From Flaccisagitta enflata (Eukaryota; Chaetognatha; Sagittoidea; Aphragmophora), in assembly GCA_965153355.1 (NCBI GenBank), contig OZ231126.1:15934001-15998000 (forward strand): 64,000 bases of DNA, written 5' to 3'. Positions 1 to 11,915 of this stretch are shown here, one piece after another. The position numbers and the translations under genes are program-made. Every line of letters begins with the position of its first letter. Within the stretch, counting starts at the first letter, position 1. The notes under the pieces were generated by a model that was given only the letters and a program-made list of their open reading frames with translations, had not been told where the DNA came from and did not search any database.

Positions 1-520
1 GGATGATTGATTAAATGGATGATTGATTAAATGGATGATTGATTAAATGGTTGATTGATTAAATGGTTGATTGATTAAATGGTTGATTGATTAAATGGTT
101 GATTGATTAAATGGTTGATTGATTAAATGGTTGATTGATTAAATGGTTGATTGATTAAATGGTTGATTGATTAAATGGTTGATTGATTAAATGGTCGATT
201 GATTAAATGGTCGATTGATTAAATGGTCGATTGATTGAATGGTCGATTGATTGAATGGTCGATTGATTGAATGGTTGATTGATTGAATGGTTGATTGATT
301 GAATGGTTGATTGATTGAATGGTTGATTGATTGAATGGTTGATTGATTGAATGGTTGATTGATTGAATGGTTGATTGATTGAATGGTTGATTGATTGAAT
401 GGTTGATTGATTGAATGGTTGATTGATTGAATGGTTGATTGATTGAATGGTTTTGTGGTTGATTGTGTTTGTGTGGTTGGTTGATTGATTGAATGGTTGA
501 TTGAGTAGCAGAACGCTTGA
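1..520. repeat. 16-bp minisatellite in a DNAAF11 intron
   Basis: About 30 head-to-tail copies of a 16-bp unit of the form GGTTGATTGATTGAAT. Blocks of variants (GGATG, GGTTG, GGTCG and AAAT versus GAAT endings) lie next to one another, as expected from local duplication. It starts at the window edge and so is longer than seen. It lies beyond a good splice donor at 575 on the minus strand. The open frame running through it on that strand is a by-product of the repeat. Confidence 0.95.
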
Positions 521-575
521 CTGATTGAATGGTGGGCTCTTCGCTCGCGACGCAGAAACTGTTGCTTTCGTTTAC

Positions 576-3500
576 CTATGAGCTCGTCTGTGATTTTAGG
601 CATCGTAACCAGGAGATGTCCCGTGACCTGCGACCGTTTGGCGGTGCTACTATCCGGCTTGACTTCCGTGTGAAGACGAAGTTGAAGAATTTTGCCCTTC
701 AAAGTGACGCGAACGTAGAAAGGTTGCACGTCCACATCCACCAGTGACGTATCCATGTGCTGGCAATGGAAAGTTGTACGTAGTCGTGTGCACACGACTC
801 TATAACCCGCTATGTCCGTCGGTCCGTCGGACCGTACACTTTGCTTTTTTTGGGGCATTTTTAACGTTTTTTGCATTACCGCTCCTGCCCAAACTCTTGG
901 TTAGGCTTTTTTATTACTGCCCCTGCTCACCCGTTCGCGACTTCGGTATTTGGCCTTGTTTGGTTTCTACCACGAATTATGATGAGTTTTAATTGTGGTG
1001 ATTTTTCCGAGCCAATTGATACAATCTTCAGGGGTGTATAAAGTGAATTGGCATTTGATTTTTACCCTCGCTGCGCCCCCCCCCCCCATGGTCTTTGATT
1101 TCCTTCTCCGGCCAGTCGAGGAATGGCTTGATATTACCTAATACTACCCATTTCTACCCCATAAAGCGTGAATATGGTAAAATTTGAGTCAATATAGTAT
1201 TAAATTGTAATATGGTAATCAAATATCACCTTTTTGAAATACCAAAAGTGTCAGATCCGCAATTTTTTTTTTCTTTTCAAGCCTTTGATTTTTTCTCCCA
1301 TCTCCCAGCCCTCTGATTTTATTCTCCTTCCCCTCACGGGAGGGGGGAAGAGGGAAGGAATGTTCAACTACATACACGCCTGACAATCTTTGATCCATCT
1401 AGTCCCGTCTCTTAAAGGAATAAAAGAAAAGAACTCGGCGTTTTTGGGGCAAAGCGTGAAAATTTGCAAACAGGGTCAGTTTTTCGTGCTGAACAAGACT
1501 AGATGGGGTACACGTCTGATTTTTTAGTGTACCCCATTCAAAAACGCGTTTTTTCTTCAAAAAAATACTTTGAAGAGGCGCTGACGCCAAACCCATCGAC
1601 AGATGACTATAAAATTTTAGGTGAAGAAAAATATGCCTTTTTTCTACTTGCATGCAAAATTTCAGCAAAATCGTTTCAGTAGAAGCGAAGATATTGCCGT
1701 ATAAAGTCTAGGCCTATTTTCAAAAAAAGGGCTATGTTTCAATTTTGGGGTAAAATTGTGTTTTTTTGAGCTGGAAGTCTGAAATTGGTTTCACTCATTT
1801 ATATTACCCTCATTTACCCTAAATACAAAAAAAATTGAAAAAAATCCATGTTTTTTTCATTTTTTGGGCCAAAAAAAAAAACAAAAAATCAACCTTCAAA
1901 ATTTAGGCCTGATTTTCAGAAAGGGCTAGTGCAAGGAAAATATGAAAATCATTGACGCCCACTAAGGGAATCTATTGTCATAAAGTGTACCAACTTATTC
2001 CCAAACTTTCAGAGGGGTACATTAACCCAAAAGGACAAAATTTAATTTCAAAGAATTAAAAAAAAAACGACCCAAAATTTCGCATTTTTAGACCCCCAGA
2101 GACATTTGGTAACACTACGGCCAAACGCTTCAACCGATTTGCCTAAAATTTTGCATACAAGTCCTAATATGTTAGGGGCATATCTGAGCAAAATTTCAGC
2201 TTACTAATCAAACATCTAATTTTTCCATATATCAAAAAGGGTAAAAAAATGCTGAATTTTGGTATTTTTGCTGTAGACTTTGAAATGATTTTTTGTCTTT
2301 TTGGGTTAATGTACCCCTCTGAAAGTTTGGGAATAAGTTGGTACACTTTATGACAATAGATTCCCTGAGTGGGCGCCAATGATTTTGATATTTTTCTTGC
2401 ACTAGCCCTTTTTGAAAATCAGGCCAAAATTTTGAGACCCAATTTTGTGGTTTTTTGGCCATAAAATGGAAAAAACATGGGATTTTTTCAAATTTTTTTG
2501 TTTTTAGAGTAAATTAGGGTAATATACGCAAGTGAAATCAATTTCAGACTTCCAGCTCAAAAAAACACAATTTTACCCCAAAATTGAAACATAGCCCTTT
2601 TTTTGAAAATAGGCCTAAACTTTAAACGACAATATCTTCGCTTCTACTGAACCGATTTTGCTGAAATTTTGCATGCAAGTAGAAAAAAGAAATATTTTTC
2701 TTCACCTAAAATTTTATAGTCATCCGCCAATTGGTTTGGCGTCAGCGCCATTTCAAAGTGTTTTTTGGGCAAAAAAACGCGTTTTTGAAAGGGGTACACT
2801 AAAAAATCAGACGTGTACCCCTTCTAGTCTTGTTCAGCACAAAAAACTGACCCTGTATGCAAATTTTCACGCTTTGCCCCAAAAACGCCGAGTCCTTTTC
2901 CTTAAATCCTAGACTAATCGTGTTAAAGCTCTCACTTTAAAGACGTGAACGTCCAGTTGGAATGCTTCTCCATCGACATCCTCAAAAAGATTAAATTCAA
3001 CTTTGGCTTCGTTACAGTTGATGGCGCTGCCGTCGTCTTTGAAGTAGTTCCTCGGGGCTTTTGGTTCTTTCTTCTTCTTCCCTTTGTTTTCATCCTTTTC
3101 TTTTTGCGCTTTGATGTGATGGTGTGTTTCGATACGCGACTCCGGGGTGTAAGGCAATCTGTTTACGCCCCAGGGAAGACCCCAGAATGATCATTGTTTT
3201 AACAACGATTCTCATATGTTGTCAAGTTCAAAAACGAATTTTCTCTCTTCTGTTTGGCCTAAGGATGTGACTTTCTCTCAAAGACAAAAGATTACAGATG
3301 TCCAATAGATGCGTCCTCTTAAGAGGGAAGATATGCAAAGAAATTCTTAAAAATCTCATTTAGCAAAATCAACGGATCGATATAACTACAGATGGACTAC
3401 TTATGTTACAGAGATGCGATGACGCATCAAGACCACAAATTACCTTTCTTCTTGGTATTCCTTCTCCTTGGCCTCTCGAAATTTTTCCAGCGTCTCTTCA

Positions 3501-4472
3501 TCCCCTCTTTTTCCCAACTCCTCTTCGATCTCTTCGATTTTCCGTTTTCCTTCTTCTCTTTTGGCGAAAAAGTCCTTTTCCTCGTTCCGCTTTTCCTTCC
3601 ATTTCCGCTCCGAGTTTTGAAGGCGTTTGGCGATGGCGTCTCGTTCTTGACACGCTCGGATTCTCTCGCGTCGGCCGACTTCGCCTCCGTCCAGCTTCTG
3701 CAGTTGCGGCAGCGTAGAAATGACGTAATCGCGGTAGTCGGGGTAATCCACGCATGGGTTACCCGTCAGATACATCTCTTCTAGGAATATGTTGCCCTTT
3801 AGCGACGTTAGCGAAGTCAGTTCTCCGATGAAATTCGCCGTGAGGTCGAGTTTGCGCAGATTTTCGCAGCCCTTTTCAGGAAAGATGACAGAATGTTTGG
3901 CTTCATCTTATATGGATATGAATAGGGGATACATTAAAGAATGAATTTTGACGGATATTAGAGTATTTTGTACTATCAGCAACGATGCAGTGTACTGACA
4001 AAGTGTCGATGAAGATAGCGATGACGATGAGATTGACCGTTAGGAGATCTATAAATAATTAGTCTGAATCAATTACCAAAGCGATGATGATAAGAATTTG
4101 AGAAGAATCAAAGCTAAGCCTCGTCGATTTGCCGGATGAACTTAGGGAATGCATGTATCCAAGGAATCATTGATGTAAACTCATCTCATGACGAGTACAA
4201 ATTCCTTTTCAAATTACCTCTAGGTTTTCTATCCTTTCGACATTGTTGAGAGCCAAGTTGAGGTACTCCAGCTGTTTCATTCGCGATAGGTTTTCGATTT
4301 TGGGAATCAAATTGCTTTGTAAATAGAGAATTTTCAACCCTCGACAAATTTTGTCCAGACACTCAATTTTTTCGATGTCCGATTGATGCAATGATATCTC
4401 TTCTAGCGTGGAAACACAGCCTTCGTTGTGCTCTGCTCTTTTCCTCACCAACTCTTCGGTTATGCGAACCAT
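576..4472 (-). CDS. DNAAF11: Dynein axonemal assembly factor 11 (LRRC6), partial at the left edge
   Basis: Cytoplasmic factor needed to preassemble axonemal dynein arms in motile cilia. Four coding exons are visible: 4472-4218, 3871-3444, 3158-2936 and 759-576. Phases agree at every junction and donors and acceptors are GT/AG. They give about 363 residues. The N-terminus carries leucine-rich repeats ([45 protein letters not shown]), then an LRR cap with GNPC and LPQLQKLDG, a charged coiled coil, the TPESRIET segment, and a CS/p23-like region starting [13 protein letters not shown]. Order and spacing match vertebrate LRRC6 (about 466 residues), so one or more 3' exons lie outside the window. 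The donor at 575 (ATAG then GTAAAC) shows that the following minisatellite is intronic. NME5 lies 223 bp upstream on the same strand. Confidence 0.93.
777..962 (+). repeat. Covarying-hairpin element, copy A
   Basis: Starts with the perfect 18-bp palindrome AGTCGTGTGCACACGACT (782-799), then CTCTATAA and a GTCCGTCGGTCCGTCGG tract. It ends with CGCGACT followed by TTTGGCCTTGTTT. The same layout recurs at eight places in this window with different stem sequences. It sits about 20 bp from the splice acceptor of a DNAAF11 exon (759). Strand is given with the hairpin first; the true orientation is unknown. Confidence 0.75.
1410..2912. mobile_element. Foldback (long inverted repeat) element in a DNAAF11 intron
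   Basis: Two inverted arms of about 630 bp (roughly 1410-2040 and 2285-2912) flank a loop of about 240 bp. The outer ends are CTTAAAGGAATAAAAG on the left and TCCTTTTCCTTAAATCC on the right, each followed inward by AACTCGGCGTTTTTGGGGC or its complement. The arms align along their whole length with scattered substitutions and small indels, so this is not a fresh duplication. No transposase frame is present, so it is probably a non-autonomous foldback or large MITE. No clear target duplication was found. Confidence 0.8.
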
Positions 4473-4695
4473 CGTTATGTTTTATGACAGTATCGGGAGC
4501 GATCGACGTTAATTGGGAAAACTAATCAGTCTTTTTAGGTCTTTGTTGCCAGTTTTCTACGAATGATATGTAAAGAAATTTCTTCGAACATATTATCTAT
4601 TTCCAAACTTGTGAATACAACATATGATGGCACATAATCATGGAAATCATTAGCAATCGGCTTTCCCTAAGTCGTATTATTGTTTATCAGATTTT
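4473..4695. other. Short NME5-DNAAF11 intergenic spacer
   Basis: Only 223 bp separate the NME5 stop codon from the DNAAF11 start codon, both on the minus strand. I find no AATAAA or ATTAAA on the transcribed strand. A TTAG acceptor-like site lies about 65 bp before the DNAAF11 ATG. This leaves room for a compact promoter or for a bicistronic or read-through transcript; the sequence does not decide which. Confidence 0.5.
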
Positions 4696-5606
4696 TCATC
4701 CGGTGGGCATGTCAACTCTTGGTCCGGCGGTCTTTGGTTTGTTCGGGTTGTTTTCCAGGAGCCAATCTGCCAGCCAGGTAACTGGATCCGAGGGCTTCTT
4801 CTTGCACAATGAGGTGAGGCCTTTCAGGAGGGTTGGGTTGACGTAAGCCTCCAGGTAATCTTTTGCCGCTTGAGCTGAAGGAATAGTGAAAGTTTTGATA
4901 AGTTCAGTTGCCTTTTAACGTGTCATCATAAGGTATCAACAGGTATAAAGAAAAGATTTGCTTTACGTTCAAGTCACCTGCCCAATGCCACTTACCAATC
5001 GGTATTGGTTCCAGAACTGAGTCTGGGAAGAAGAATCTAACTTCCCTCTCCGCACTCGAGAGACTGCTGCTTCCATGAACGGCGTTCTTCTGCTCATCCG
5101 TTCCATAAATCGCCCTCAAGCTGGGATGATATGGGCAAGAAATGGAATTTACAAAAGTAACAAAACTACTATTTGACATGACTTCTAAAAAAATCAGGAG
5201 TGATGTGACATAAGAGGGTCCTGTATGAGCATCTAACCGACTAATCCCATCATGGTCACCTGTCGGGATGCGTGGCTTTGGCTTTGATGCTGTTGGTCGG
5301 TCCAATCAAATCGCGCCAGAAGCTGATGGCCTTTTCTTTGGACAGCACCATGACGATGACCGGCGCCGATGACATGAAGGCGACCAACGCCGGGAAAAAG
5401 AGCTTGCCGTAATGCTCCGCGTAAAAGTCGGAAGCTTGTTCCGGCGTCAGATGCACTCGGCGTCTTTGGAGTATGGTGAAGCCAGTACGTAGGATGATGT
5501 CTTCGATCTCTTCTGCCTTTTCGATGGCATCTGGTTTGACGATCGCCAACGTGCGCTCCACAAAGATCTGCGGAGGCTTCATTAAGTCCATCTCACCATC
5601 GGCCAT
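4696..5606 (-). CDS. NME5: Nucleoside diphosphate kinase homolog 5 (radial spoke NDK/Dpy-30 protein)
   Basis: Three exons, 5606-5260, 5120-4996 and 4874-4696, join in phase to give 216 residues (human NME5 has 212). The NDK domain begins at TLAIVKPDA near residue 19. The catalytic-type motif NAVHGSS is kept, with its histidine near residue 131. The C-terminal third (AAKDYLEAYVNPTLLKGL...WLADWLLENNPNKP) is the Dpy-30 dimerisation motif that defines NME5 and radial spoke homologues. The start is the first Met before the conserved PPQIFVERTLAI segment. NME5 is a radial spoke component of motile axonemes, which fits its neighbour DNAAF11. Enzymatic activity in this branch is often weak or absent. 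Confidence 0.95.
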
Positions 5607-7456
5607 CTTGTAACGTTGATGCTTTGTCTTGGTTTTGACTTTCTTTAATGGTTATTTGTGAAAAACTGAGTGCACGAATAATTCGCGTTTTAAAAGAAGA
5701 AAAAATTACAGATTACAGAATGCTATCACCGCAAATTAAGGCTGTCATTGTAGTGCTGATTATCTTGTGTGTACTCTAAAAAAGTGATTCCTGCTCTGCC
5801 AACGATTGGAGATGGCTCCATCTGAGTCAATCATTTGACGTGGATTTGCATTCTCGTCTAGTGCGAGTTCATTTCCGTCGAGGAACGCCCTAGAGATCTG
5901 ATAAAGACTCAATAGATTAAGTATAAAGCGAGTTATGATGTTGCCAAGCAACCAGCGCAGCTGCCAGCCCTTTCCCTGTTCAAAACTCTTGTTTTAAGTG
6001 TGTAAGGGTATCTCATTTCTCGCCCTATGTCTCTCCTCACTTAGTTCACCCTCTCCCGATGTCCTCAAGTCTATGGTGCAAGAGAATATGCATGTAAAAT
6101 AACTTTTAAATAATTCAAGGCACCCCGCTCGGTCTGCCGCGTCTGCATGTTTCCCTGCGGTTTGTTGCGCAGCTGCTGACTCTCGGAACGCCGCTTCTAT
6201 TTTAGGAAACCCCTTTCCTCGTCCTCCTCCTGCTTCTTGGTTATCCTTCCAATGTCCCAGCGAGCGAAAAGCCAGATGTGGAACCGATACGTGAGACACA
6301 AATTTGTCATTCTGCTGCCATCCTCTTCTTTTCCTCTGTTGCTGCCGTTTGTGGTTGCGTTGTTAAAAAAAAACTGCACGTTTCAAGTGCCCTTTATGAT
6401 TTTTTGCAACTTCAACTATGAAAAGCCTACTTTTTGTTCAACATGATGAAGTTTCATGCCTTTCATGGCTTAACTAGTAGTGTTGCAATTGTGTTGCACA
6501 GTGCGCAGGTGTCAAAAATGTGCAAGATTTGATTATGTTGCACTAAAGTAACTTCCTTAATGCAATTTTCATCGCCTTTTTAGTTGCGTGCACGCGGTTC
6601 AATAACCCTTTGTCCGTCGGTTCCTCTGTGTCTCAGTCTATTAGATGGTCAGATTTTGCTCTTTTGGCATTTATGGGTGGTTATTACATCGCTACTCTTT
6701 TCTAATTATTTGATTACTTTATCATATTTTTGATCCACCTCCTCCATACTATCCTATTTAGAATCTATGGTATCTGACACGTACTAGCTCTTGTGAGATG
6801 GGGCATGGTAAAAAAGATGACTCGATCTAAGGGGAAAAAAAGAAGCGCGTACAAATTGGATCGTGGGAGTTTATTCAAAAAGGGATGTTTTTCTTCATTA
6901 TGCATAATTATGCGTAATTATCGTACAGACTACAGAGATATTCAAATATGCCAGATTAGTTTACTTGGGCAAAAATCACTTCGTACTCCAAGGCTTGCAT
7001 GGACTCAGGACATAGTTTCGGAAGCAAAATGAATAGCTTTAATGAATGCCGAATGATGCCTCTCAGAACTAACAACTTTTTGGCGAACATGCAAATGCGG
7101 ATTAGAATTTGGCGTTTATCTTAAGCAAAAGAAATTTACCAATAAGCACGTCTCGGTGATACTAACTGTAAGTCTCACTTTATCTTCCCCCAGTGCAGTA
7201 TCAACCGAGGTCGACTGTATTCTTTTTTTTTTTCTTTTTTTTTAACTCTTCTTAAATTGACATATCTTCCCTTTCACTTTTTACATGTCCTCGATAGTAA
7301 AACGAATATAATTAGGTGATGACGTTTAAATTGTCGATATTTTACCAACGAAGTCAATGAGTTACTTTTTTTAATCGCTTGCTAAGTTACTCTGTGAGTG
7401 TTTCCTCATGTCCGTCCTCAGGTTAGACTGTTACACGATTTTTGGATGTTACGCGA
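5607..7456. other. Intergenic, no gene recognised
   Basis: No reading frame here resembles a known protein. A degenerate hairpin-element copy starts near 6586 (TTTTTAG then TTGCGTGCACGCGGTT, then TTTGTCCGTCGG), but its other end is not identified. The rest is AT-rich unique sequence with short homopolymers. Confidence 0.5.
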
Positions 7457-8273
7457 TTTTTAGATGCGTCCTCTCATCTCTATAATTGGCCTTGTCCGTC
7501 GGTCGGTCGGTTGGTTGGTCGGTTGGTCGGTTACGCATTTATCATTATCGCGAAATTCATCGTAATGCATCATCATCATCGTAATCAACATCATTGACAT
7601 CGTCATCGTCATCATCGTTATCGTCGTCATCATCGTCGTCATCGTCATTGTCGTTATCATCATCTTTGTTATCATCCTTGTCATCATCGTCATCATCGTC
7701 ATCGTCTTCATCGTCGTAGTGGTCACAATCAATGTCATCATCGTCATAATCATTGTCATCATCAGCGTCGTAATTATTGTCGTCATCATCGTCGTTGTCG
7801 TTATGTAATACCGTATATAGTAGGAACACATAAAGTAAGACCATATAAAGTGAGACCGTGTAGTGAGACCGTGTAGTGAGACCGTATAAAGTGAGACCGT
7901 ATAAAGTGAGACCGTATAAAGTGAGACCGTATAAAGTGAGACCGTATAAAGTGAGACCGTATAAAGTGAGACCGTATAAAGTGAGACCGCTTCATGTTAC
8001 ACCCTATACAGTAAGACCAAATAAAGTTCGACCATATACAGTGAGACCATACAAAGTAAGACCATGTAAAGTAAGACCATGTAAAGTAAGACCATGTAAA
8101 GTAAGACCATGTAAAGTAAGACCATGTAAAGTAAGACCATGTAAAGTAAGACCCTATACTGTAAGACCCTATACTGTAAGACCATTTAAAGTAAGACCAT
8201 ATAAACCAAGACCGTATGAAGAAAGACCATATAAACCAAGACCAGACGCATCGTTGGCCTATTGGGCCTTGTT
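7457..8273 (+). repeat. Covarying-hairpin element, copy B, with two tandem-repeat cores
   Basis: Begins TTTTTAGATGCGTCCTCTCATCT (stem AGATG/CATCT), then CTCTATAA and a GTCCGTCGGTCGG tract. It ends GACGCATCG, then TTGGCCTATTGGGCCTTGTT. GACGCATC at the far end is the exact complement of GATGCGTC at the start. The interior holds a degenerate trinucleotide array (TCATCG/TCGTCA, about 7555-7800) and a 15-bp minisatellite (ACCGTATAAAGTGAG and variants, about 7840-8240). Frames encoding repeated RPYKV or DDDD are products of these arrays. Confidence 0.8.
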
Positions 8274-8625
8274 GGATGATGTAAACTTGGCCTGATTAGT
8301 GATATTGGATCATTGTCGCTCGTGCCCATCATCATTTCTCCTCCTGCTCACCCAAATAACTATCCATATCAACCGACATTACTGCCCCTGCCTCCCGCAA
8401 GCGACTACTTCCATGTCATTGATTTGACCTATGTATTTAGACAGTGTCTAGGTCTCTGCGAGAGGTTATGGAAGGCACAGCATCAGAAGTAGGACCATTA
8501 CATCATACCCCTCAAATTGATAAAAATCATCCGGTGTTTTTGTGCCCTAAGTATTAGTATTGACAGGTCACTAGGAAAAGAGTATTTGTTCATCTCTCAC
8601 CACATGCTTCCAGTATTCCTCTCAC

Positions 8626-9296
8626 TTTTTGGGCAGCGGCCCCCAAAGGAAACGAAGTCCTTTAGAACACAGGGAGAATCTGTCCGTTTGTCTGTATATC
8701 TCTCTGTCCGTCCTTCCAACCCCCTGCCCATCCTCTGGGGTTCATCTTCTTTGGGCCATGGGGCCTATTCCGACCTAAATTCTTTCAAAAACCCTAATTC
8801 TAAGCAATTTGGCCCAAATCTTAGCAATTTGGCCCAAATCTTAGCAAAATGGCCCAAATCCAAGTAAAATGGCCCAAATCCGGCCGGAAAATCTAAATTC
8901 TGGCCTAATGTCCATCATTATGGCCCCAAGAATTATATTCTTCCGATACTTAGATTCTGACCAGATTTGCGCCATTTTGTTTGGATTTAAGCCACTCTAC
9001 TTGGATTTGTGCCATATTGCTTAGATTTGGGCCATATTGCTTGGATTTGGGCCATTTTTCTTAGATTTTGGCCATATTACTTGGATTTGGGCATTTTGGC
9101 AGAATTTGGGTCAGAATAGCCCCAAAAGAAATGAAGCCCTGAGGATGGGGCGGGGGGGAGAGACAAACAGACGGATGTATGTACATGGACAGATGGACAG
9201 AACCCAGTGTTCTACAGGAGTTTGTCTCTTTCGGGGTCGCTGTTCCCCCCTTAGATCACACACTACTGTAGCAAGACACGGGTACCGCTGACCACC
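8626..9296 (+). mobile_element. GGGCAGCGG-ended repeat element, copy 1
   Basis: Begins CTTTTTGGGCAGCGGCCCCC and ends GGTACCGCTGACC; the two ends are imperfect 13-bp inverted repeats. Inside are subterminal inverted repeats (CCTTTAGAACACAGG near the start, CAGTGTTCTACAGGAG near the end). The core repeats phrases such as TTGGCCCAAATC and its complement. There is no coding potential. Related copies are at 44550-45063 and, truncated, at 32752 and 37860. Confidence 0.75.
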
Positions 9297-11699
9297 TACT
9301 GCCTTTGGGCTGCTATCAATTATGCGTGTGCAACGTTTAAAACCAATAGAAGCCATCTGTTTTCTGTTCTCTCCAATCACAAACCATCGTCATCTCTGCT
9401 TACTCCAGTTTTTTTCCTTCTTCAATGGAAGGCTCAAGGATTCCCATCCGAACAATGTCAACAACGTAGTATTATAACACTGAATTGAGTTGTCTTTGCC
9501 CATTGCTGTGTAATTGTGTAATCGTGCACACGCGTCTCTATCGCTCGTGGTCGTCGGTTAGTCCGTCTATTGCTGGCACTTCCTTTTGTCAAATAGTGCT
9601 TTTACCGTCACTTCCGATGCCGATTATCAACTCGCCCTCACTGACCCTGCCCATAGGCCTCTCTGTTCATTATCGGCTGTATGGACTCTGTGCCAATTTT
9701 CAATGTCGCTTGAGAATCCTCAACCACAAAATGGAAACTTGTTTTTTATCATAGCAGCTAAAATTGAAAAAGATTGCTTATCTAAGCCTCAAGAACTAAC
9801 AGTTTACATTCAATCTTTACAGTCCCTACCCCTGCACGCCACAAAGAGAGTTGCATATCTCTTTGTGCATCTCGCGAAGAACATCTCAGTCACTCTTAAT
9901 GACGTGAGTGACGCCTCCCATGTCACACCATAAAGGGGCCTCTTCAGACACGTGACTTTCTTCTCTCATTTTCTTTCTCTCTCTCTCCGTTTCGGTCTCG
10001 GTCTCTCCATATATATACGCCTTCCAATCACGTGACGTCGTTTTGGATCATGCTTGAGATCACGTGATTTGCGTGCTTCTACGCGTGTGTGGCGTGTTTT
10101 ATATCATGGGTAGGAAATGCGTCGAAGCGAAATAGGGAAAAAAAGGATGGAATGTGTGTGGGAATCGTCGTTGGTCTCCCATTTCCCTCAGCCTTATCTT
10201 TTTCTCTTTTTTTCGAATCCAAAAGCGAAAGTTGGAAACAATTTATGACGACGGTAAAAAAAAAAGGCAGCACTGCGACGTTTTAGTACTGCTGATTCTT
10301 CCTAGTTGATGCGGTTGAGACCGCCCTTGTCTTTACAATTCTCAACGATGTTTAGGCCGTCGGTTAGTTGGTCTGTATAGAAGATTAGGCGCACACTGCA
10401 GGCGTGCACCTCTTTTTGTTGATGCCTCATGTACATAGGAGATAGCTACAACTTAAAGAAGTAATCTCGTTGTGAGTTTTTCAACCATCTTCTGCCTTAA
10501 GTTCTTGTAAAATTGGTTCAATGGTTCATAGTGCATGGTTTCAAAAAGTGTGTTATTCATTGATTATTTTAAATCAACGGACGGAGAGGTCTTTCTTATA
10601 GAGATGTACAACTTTGAAAGGTTAAGATTTGCTCAAATCGCGAAAGGGTGGTGCGAAATTGGCATCATCTTCTTTCATCCGATCCGAGTTGAGAACTGTT
10701 GATTGTTGGATCAGCGTAATCTCAATCGAATTTCTCCTCTCGAACTTCGCAATCGTCTTCGCATTCAATTAGTCAAAATCCGATAAAATGAAGAGAATTT
10801 CCCATTGGCATTGGAACCATTTTCAAGTCTCAGCATCGGCTTCCTCAGCTCTTTTCCGATTTAGGTTGTCAACATTGTCAACATATGGCTTTTGGTGCTT
10901 TTACTGCTTTTGCAAATTGTCTGTCATTCTTGCCTTTCTCTGTCTTTCTCTCTTTCGTTCTCTCTTTCGTTCTCTCTTTCCTTCTTTTCTCTCTTTCCTT
11001 CTTTTCTCTCTCTTTCCTTCTTTTTTTTCTCTCTCTCTTTAAATGCGTCATTTCGTAGTAGGAGTGTTGGACTGTTCGTCCATTGCTACACTAGTCCGGC
11101 TCCTCAGTTTTGTTTCTCGGCTTTGTATTTTTTTTTTTACTTCCCGTTTAGGCTCAGAGGAATCGCTGAGCCCACTCAACTGTTTGCAAATCAACAAAGC
11201 TAACTTTTCTTCGCCATATGGAACGGCTTGATACCATGCCGTGAGATGAATTGAGGTTTTGGCACAGTGACTCAGTTGAAATCTGATGGCCAGTTATAAA
11301 AAAAGATCAACGATAAGTTACTTTCATCATTTCATCATTATGAGACAAAAGAGAAAACATAAGGTTTATTTAATAATCAATTCATGACTGTTAACATGTA
11401 AATACTGAAATGATTTATTTCAAGTTTAATGCCTGACTTTGGAAAAGCTGTTTTAGTTATAAAGAGGCCATCGTATGATTGATCTGTTTTACCTTTATGC
11501 TATTAAGTACTCACTTATTCTATAATTGCCCTTCGTATTTGATGGCTTGTATTTGTCATAGATCTGGCCTAGTTTTGTCCACAATTCATCGTTTTCGAGT
11601 CACTGTGCAAGGAAGGCGAGGGGCGTCATGAGTGATGACGTCACCCCGAGATACAAAGGCTCATGCGAAGGGGGGATTGGTGTGCTTGACGTTTGAAGG

Positions 11700-11741
<42 letters not shown>

Positions 11742-11795
11742 CCACATTGCGTTCTATGCAGGAGAGCAAAGGGAGATGAAACTGCAACAGTTGGC
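9297..11795. other. Intergenic, no gene recognised
   Basis: No homologous frames seen. Contains a degenerate hairpin-family fragment near 9516-9580 (GTGCACACGCGTCTCTAT, GTCGTCGGTTAGTCCGTC), a pyrimidine-rich CTTT/CTCTTT stretch at about 10915-11040, and a (CT)n tract at about 11702-11735. Confidence 0.45.
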
Positions 11796-11915
11796 TTTTT
11801 AGATGCGCCATCTCTCTGTCTGTGTCCGTTGGTTGGTTGGTCGGTCGGTCGCAGGTCGGTCAAGCAAACGATTGCCAATCCACAAGGCGCACCTATGGCC
11901 TACTTGGCCTTGTTA
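11796..11915 (+). repeat. Covarying-hairpin element, copy C
   Basis: Compact 120-bp copy: TTTTTAGATGCGCCATCT (stem AGATG/CATCT), a GTTGGTTGGTCGGTCGGTCG tract, then GGCGCACCTATGGCC and TACTTGGCCTTGTTAT. The far-end segment pairs with the 5' arm with one mismatch. It has almost no internal core, so it shows the minimal family structure. Confidence 0.75.

Noticed and set aside
187-575. Open frame continuing the DNAAF11 exon into an Asn/Gln/Ile/His-rich repeat
   Set aside because: A good splice donor at 575 ends the exon where LRRC6 homology stops; the rest is the 16-bp minisatellite read in frame.
1399-2912. Similar 85-89-codon frames at 1399-1668 and 2658-2912 as a duplicated gene
   Set aside because: They are the two arms of the foldback element read in opposite directions; the similarity comes from the inverted repeat.
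7876-8295. 139-codon frame with a repeated RPYKV pentapeptide
   Set aside because: The 15-bp minisatellite keeps frame by length; the opposite strand is open as well and there is no conserved non-repeat part.
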